DNA of 64,000 bases from Meandrina meandrites (lineage: Eukaryota > Cnidaria > Anthozoa > Scleractinia > Meandrinidae), in contig OY855903.1 in the NCBI GenBank assembly GCA_963693305.1, positions 57,514,350-57,578,349 on the forward strand, read 5' to 3'. Positions 59,098 through 64,000 of this stretch are shown here, piece by piece; positions within the stretch are counted from its first letter, which is position 1; each line of letters begins with the position of its first letter. The notes under the pieces were generated by a model. That model searched no databases. It was not told the origin of the DNA and saw only the letters and a program-made list of their open reading frames with translations. The position numbers were made by a program, and so were the translations under genes.

Positions 59098-61344
59098 ATA
59101 GTATAGTTGAGCAAAGTTTATTCCAAAGATTTTACTTGGATTCTCCCTACCCAGTCACAAATTTAGTGAGCCATTTCCGTAAGTTCTTTAATGAGCGCCC
59201 AACCTAAGGGTTTCTTTCAAACAACAGTGTTCTTTAACCATGACTCGGTATCCTAAACAGACGAATGCTAACTAATGCCGTTGTTTTGTTTTTGAACTAC
59301 CTAGTAGACACCTACAGCCAAGTCATTAGATCCTGAGCCTTTTGAAGTAAAAAATTCTAGCAAAATTATCTCGAAGATCAGAGTTAAGGCGGTTCACTAT
59401 GTGGCTGGACTTTTGAATATACACGGTAGTGTTTTCGCCTTTTCTGAATGACTCATTCATCAAAATACACATGCTTATAAGCATGTTTTACGTCCAGTCT
59501 ATAAACCAGTGAATAATTGGAAGACACTGACATGACTGAGCTCCTTTATTTGTAGTAAAAGATATCTTGTTTGTAGCTTGAACTAATGCCAACATTTCAG
59601 TAAACTAAGGAGCTGGATTGAGCTTTTGAAGACCTTCGACCCCTTAACAGACGAGCCGCCTCAAACTTTAATATAAGACGGAAAACTAAGGCATCACGAT
59701 GAAATGCTTAGAACGAGACCTGATTCTGTGCCCGTTGAAGTTAAAGAAATGGCCAGGCACTTTCGCGCCGTTTCAAAAGACTATCTTCCAAGATCCCTTT
59801 ATAGTTGAGATGAAAAAAAAATTAAAAACCATTAATATGTTTCAGGTCGCGAATCCAACTCTGTTTTCCTGCCTAGCGGCCATGTTTTTCCAGAGGCTTC
59901 CCCGATTCCTTCGGCATACTGGTAACTTAGGCTGAACCATTTCCGACAATTTCTTTGAATGACAACGACTATAACAGTTCTAAAATAATAGCGAAAAGTT
60001 TGGACGGTTGAAAGGGATTTTTTTCGACTCAGCAACCTAACTGAATAAACGCATAAGCCTCTCTTGTTTTGCTAATAACAGCCAAGTACGCCCCGCTGCC
60101 AGGTTTCTAGATTTATAGTACGTCTTAAAAACTTAGCTGCTAATGAGTTCATCTTGAACTGACTCCATAAAAGAGCTGAATTTACCAAATAGTGCAATGG
60201 ATACCGCAGTCACAAACAGATTCTTTTCTTTCCCCGCTCTTTCTTGGCTTGAAATGCTGGAAGAATAAATGGCATACGTGGATGAATAATAAAAATGAAT
60301 GTCACATTTTTGTCATCAGCGGCACTCGAGAAACGGGCTGATTCTACGGGCTGTCAAGACTTTCAAAATGGTTCGTCTTCTCTTAAGCAAAACACTGTAT
60401 AGACATTCTGCAGTAGTGCAGTTTTCCAATATCTAACTTGCGAGCGATTTGAAAAATTTCATAACAGAAATAGAATTCAGACAGCACATAAATTTCTGCA
60501 GATGATTCGTAACTCTGTACTTATAAAGTCAAATGGGCAAGCTTACTTAAAATTACTTCATTCCCAAATGAATCAGCCCTTTTTCCTAAGCTTGTTAAAA
60601 CGATGCACGGACGACAAAGGAGAAGCATTTGAAACTGATATTTTCCGTTCTCTTCTACAGAAAGACGCCCCCTCCTACAGTCTTCTAGTTGAGAAATCAA
60701 GAAAGGTAACTGCCTGATAGACGCGCAGGACGCGCGGAAAAAGCCATCAAGAAATTTTAACTCAAGTTAATAAAATTCATTTTTTAGTGTATTGTAATCG
60801 GGAAGACCTCAGAGGTAAATAGTGATTGCGTGGGGCAAATAAAAATTGATTTATTAACTCGTGAAGCTTAAAGACCCCTCAGAAGTGACCCCTCCCCCAC
60901 ACATCCTCCCGGGCCTTCTTAGCGATAATATTGTTCAACGAATGAGGAAGTTTCACAGAAATTTTTGTTATCAAGAAAACTCACACGATAATGTGCCAAA
61001 CCCTTTATTTACTTCTAAGTGCAGCAATACAGTCAATAGCTTACTTTTACTTCAAGCTCATCTAAGTCAAATGTTGAATGTTGTAGGTCATGTATTACAT
61101 TAACAGTTTGCCTAACACTGCATACAATACGTTATTTAAAAATTAAACTGAGGGCAACGCTTAAACTCGTCGTTACATTCTCTTTGTTTGCACTAAGGAC
61201 AAAAATCATGCCACTTAAAACGCTAGCTTATTTGTTTCCTTTAAGCAATCTTACTGTTATAGAGTTGTACCATACCGATAAGATTACTCGAAATAAATTG
61301 AAATTACAAACAATCTAATAGTGTTCTATAGTCTTTGAGATTCC

Positions 61345-61350
61345 TTTATT
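61345..61350 (-). terminator. Candidate polyadenylation signal, ligand copy 2
   Basis: AATAAA on the minus strand about 75 bp past the stop codon. A second AATAAA near 61005 corresponds to the candidate signal of copy 1. Confidence 0.4.
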
Positions 61351-61425
61351 CGTTATAATGGAATCCATCGTTTAAACTATCTAGGGTTTTTAATGATGCC
61401 ACAAATGAATCAAACGCAGGGACTT

Positions 61426-62333
61426 TCAGTAACATCCGCACTCTTCAACAATTATATCCGGGAAAGTGCGCATCATGAATGATCCACTCTGCTCGGGGTA
61501 AATGAAAGACATCGGTCGCAGTTTGGTGGGGACGCAGCATGCTTCGCCATCGGTTTTGATGCCCTTCTTCTTCGTCACAAAGGCTGTCAGCAACGAGTGG
61601 TTGACAAACTTCTTCTTCTGTGTTTGGGAGCATTTGCCTTTGCACTGATAGGCATTGAAGCTCTCAGGACGGATGGACTTGGGGGAAAAGCCAAGATCTG
61701 TTGTATGGATAATAAAGTCCTCCTTTCGGCAACCATGATCTTCCTGTTGGGCCTTGTTTGGCTGGGTGTCACGTTTTTTTCTGTCAGCCTGGGCGCCAGG
61801 ATCTAGTTAGGATAAGTAGCGTTCATTACTACTGTGAAATCCTAATAAAATCTATTACACCTAACTAAGTCGTAAGCCATGGAGTAAAGTAGAAGCCATT
61901 TTTTTAATCATGTGAAAAGTGATTGTCGTTGTACACTTGAGGGTTGTTAATCGTCGTTCGCTTATAACTTATATATAACATAACGTTGTCCTAAGATCTT
62001 GCTATGTTTTCTAGACCTGAACTCCCGAAGAATCCCATTTTCTTAAAGCCAATTTTGAGTTTGCTACAGAAACAAAATACCTACAATAATGAAGTTGTCG
62101 AGCTTACATTTTGCTTGAAAGTGCTGAAATGAGGAAGACTCAAGAGGCGCTTCTTTAGCCCTCAGGATCAGAAAGGGTGGTGTCTTTCGTTCAGCTGATT
62201 CTGACAAGGGTTTGCTCACTTCCAAAGACGGAGGGTCTTCCTTGTTCTCAGCCTGTTCTTTTCCGATCATCATTGGAGTCGCCAAGAACAGTTGCGAGGA
62301 GAAAAACGCGAGAAACAGATATAGCATCGTCAT
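61426..62333 (-). CDS. TGF-beta/BMP superfamily ligand, copy 2
   Basis: Inferred spliced CDS: exon 1 62333-62108, intron 62107-61803 (donor AAAT/GTAAGC, acceptor CTAACTAG), exon 2 61802-61426; 200 residues. It has a signal peptide (MTMLYLFLAFFSSQLFLA), an acidic propeptide of about 65 residues, and a furin-type RKKR at 83-86. The mature domain 87-200 has cysteines at 100, 129, 133, 164, 165, 197 and 199, CKGKC, ACCVPTKL and the terminal ECGCY. Compared with copy 1 it carries one extra residue in the mature region, a few substitutions (PEQSG for TEKRG) and 12 more propeptide codons at the end of exon 1. An upstream in-frame ATG at 62414 would add 27 residues before the signal sequence and is less likely. 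It may form homodimers or heterodimers with copy 1. Receptor specificity cannot be read from the sequence. Confidence 0.87.
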
Positions 62334-62430
62334 GATGTTCACGGCAAGTTTCTGATGGCAAGTTTCTGCAAGCGTCGAGTTGATCCTTCGAATGCCCCAA
62401 ATAAACTGGTTCAAAGATAGGTGTGGCTTT

Positions 62431-62443
62431 CTTGATATAGCAC
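62431..62443 (-). promoter_or_regulatory. TATA-like promoter element, ligand copy 2
   Basis: GTGCTATATCAAG on the minus strand, about 100 bp before the ATG, matching the element before copy 1. A transcription start near 62405 would give a 5'UTR of about 70 bp. Confidence 0.35.
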
Positions 62444-62500
62444 GTACCCTTGTTGCCCTTAACCAATAGCATTTATGTTTGTCAGTGTTGTCGGCACGTA

Positions 62501-63714
62501 TCCTTTGCTGACTAAATCTATTTCGAATACTCGAGTGATAATATGTCTGTTACCTGATCTTATCTGAAACATAACCTGCATCGCTTTCCGTGTGCCAAAC
62601 TTGAACTATTTGTGCAAAACATGGCATGTGTTGAATTATATTGCGCGGGACGAAATTGCACACAAGCGGGTCAATAAAGAAATGTGTCCCTTGTGGACGG
62701 CATGCAATCTTGTCCTGCAGGGTGCTGACGGAACAAAAATTTTCGTGCTCTGCGCGTCTCTTACTTCGTTTGTTGTTTAATTCCCCCTGTGATCGGAGGA
62801 GACATGTAAGTGGTTGTTTTGGGGCGGTAGAGCTTTTACAATAGCTCAGTTATCATTCTGAGCATTGACTCAGTTAGAACTGGTTATTTTAGAGCTAAGT
62901 GCTGCATTAAAGGAAGTAACGGCAGTTCTTTCGGCTAAACGTCATTTACCCCTTTAAGTTTTTCCCTTTCGTGATATTCTGTTTGGAAAGCAATGACCAA
63001 TGATTTCCACTGCTAGAAAACAGTGTGACATTTGATGAGTTGTAAACTTTTTTAATGATATCTCGTACTGGATCGAGCTTATCTCTAAGTCATGATTACG
63101 GTGATAGTTTTTCGGATAGTCCATTTCCTGTGTGTAAATTTATCAAAATGAAAACTGCCATTAGCGTCTGTAAAGACTGCAAACTTTACTGAGCATATCT
63201 TGGACTCTATATGACAAAAAACTCTCGAGTTTTGGAAATTCCACGTATTTTATGGTGTTCTTCCTAGAATAGAAGTGGGACCGTTTTTGTTCGTTCAAAC
63301 ACTTTCACGGTGTCCTATGCAGGAAAGAACTTGATGCCTCCTTTCTGTGATGGCCATCCCATTTGCTCTATTTGTGACTGTAATGGGAACAGTTTTTCCC
63401 ACCGGTTTACCCAAGTTATTTAGGCTTGGCTCTTTTGAGTGGCGCCAGATTTCCGATGTTGACACTCCAGGCCTCTTGTTTGTAAGAACGCAAAGGCTCG
63501 TGTTTATACGTTTTGTTGTAAAAGGAAACCACATATAAAGCATTAGCTCAGTTTGTTTTTGGACGGATGAAGAGCAAAACAGGCAGTGGTCGAATTTTTC
63601 ATGTTTACGTACTATATACATGTAGAATAGAAAAGAGCGTATTTCATTACATTTCCAAACACGGATAATAGAGTTGAAAATACGACGCGCAGCTGAGTAC
63701 ATTTGGAGACCTTC
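62501..63714. other. Intergenic, nothing recognised
   Basis: Open frames at 62592-62844 and 63295-63538 carry no recognisable domain; the long minus-strand frame from 63999 is mostly an R/E run encoded by the CT repeat. Confidence 0.4.
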
Positions 63715-63890
<176 letters not shown>

Positions 63891-64000
63891 TTGATGTATT
63901 TTTAACCTTAGGCTGCAATGCGAGGTGGGAGCGCTTTCTGAACAAGTACGTGCGTTTTTCTGGGCGATAGTCTGGTGGACGTTGGAAGAGTTCCACCAAG

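Larger units (their letters stand above)
58140..62500. repeat. Segmental duplication unit 2 (with ligand gene)
   Basis: Counterpart of unit 1: anchors around TTTGCTGGTATT (58218), CTGACCTTCACGCC (58830), GTGAAAACCTGAGC (59004), GCGGAAAAAGCC (60734), CAAACCCTTTATTT (60998), and the second ligand gene. Unit 2 is longer (about 4.4 kb against 3.6 kb). It includes a polypyrimidine stretch at about 59038-59097. Confidence 0.7.

Overview
This window looks like nuclear DNA of an anthozoan cnidarian, most likely a stony coral. That is an inference from gene and repeat content: AT-rich noncoding DNA with dense foldback/MITE-type elements, LINE 3' tails and tRNA-derived SINE fragments, an array of intronless class A GPCR genes, and two-exon genes with GT-AG introns. 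No bacterial features are present. The species cannot be fixed from the sequence.

Left part (about 2.7-33 kb): a family of single-coding-exon rhodopsin-like GPCRs. Five close paralogues lie at 2.7-21.6 kb and a sixth, more diverged one at 31.9-33.0 kb on the minus strand. Three of the close copies are full length (11.3, 15.2 and 20.6 kb), and one of those (20.6 kb) has lost the DRY arginine. The copy at 7.5 kb lacks the end of TM3, the DRY motif and most of TM4, and its last 18 codons and stop lie inside a MITE. The copy at 2.7-4.1 kb (minus strand) is split by a LINE 3' fragment. Each of the five close copies has a pyrimidine-tract/AG site upstream of the ATG, and the plus-strand copies share a short upstream sequence block. 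This suggests the copies were duplicated together with a 5'UTR intron.

Middle part (about 33-50 kb): few recognisable genes. It holds a compact pre-miRNA-like hairpin, a heptanucleotide minisatellite, a candidate terminal exon at 47.0-47.4 kb, and a two-copy direct repeat of about 1 kb (47.7-50.2 kb). Each copy of that repeat carries the same 48-bp candidate exon with good splice signals on the minus strand.

Right part (about 51-62.5 kb): a segmental tandem duplication. Each unit ends in a two-exon minus-strand gene for a TGF-beta/BMP superfamily ligand (coding 54462-53549 and 62333-61426). Splicing inferred from sequence gives precursors of 187 and 200 residues: a signal peptide, a very short propeptide, a furin-type site (RRKR or RKKR) and a seven-cysteine mature domain of about 113 residues. 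The propeptide of roughly 50-70 residues is far shorter than the usual 200 or more in this family. The two copies use different splice donors that keep the same phase.

The strongest results are the paired short-propeptide ligands and the GPCR array showing several different kinds of gene decay. No operon-like or multi-gene pathway is visible. Most other open frames are shadows, simple repeats or transposon debris.
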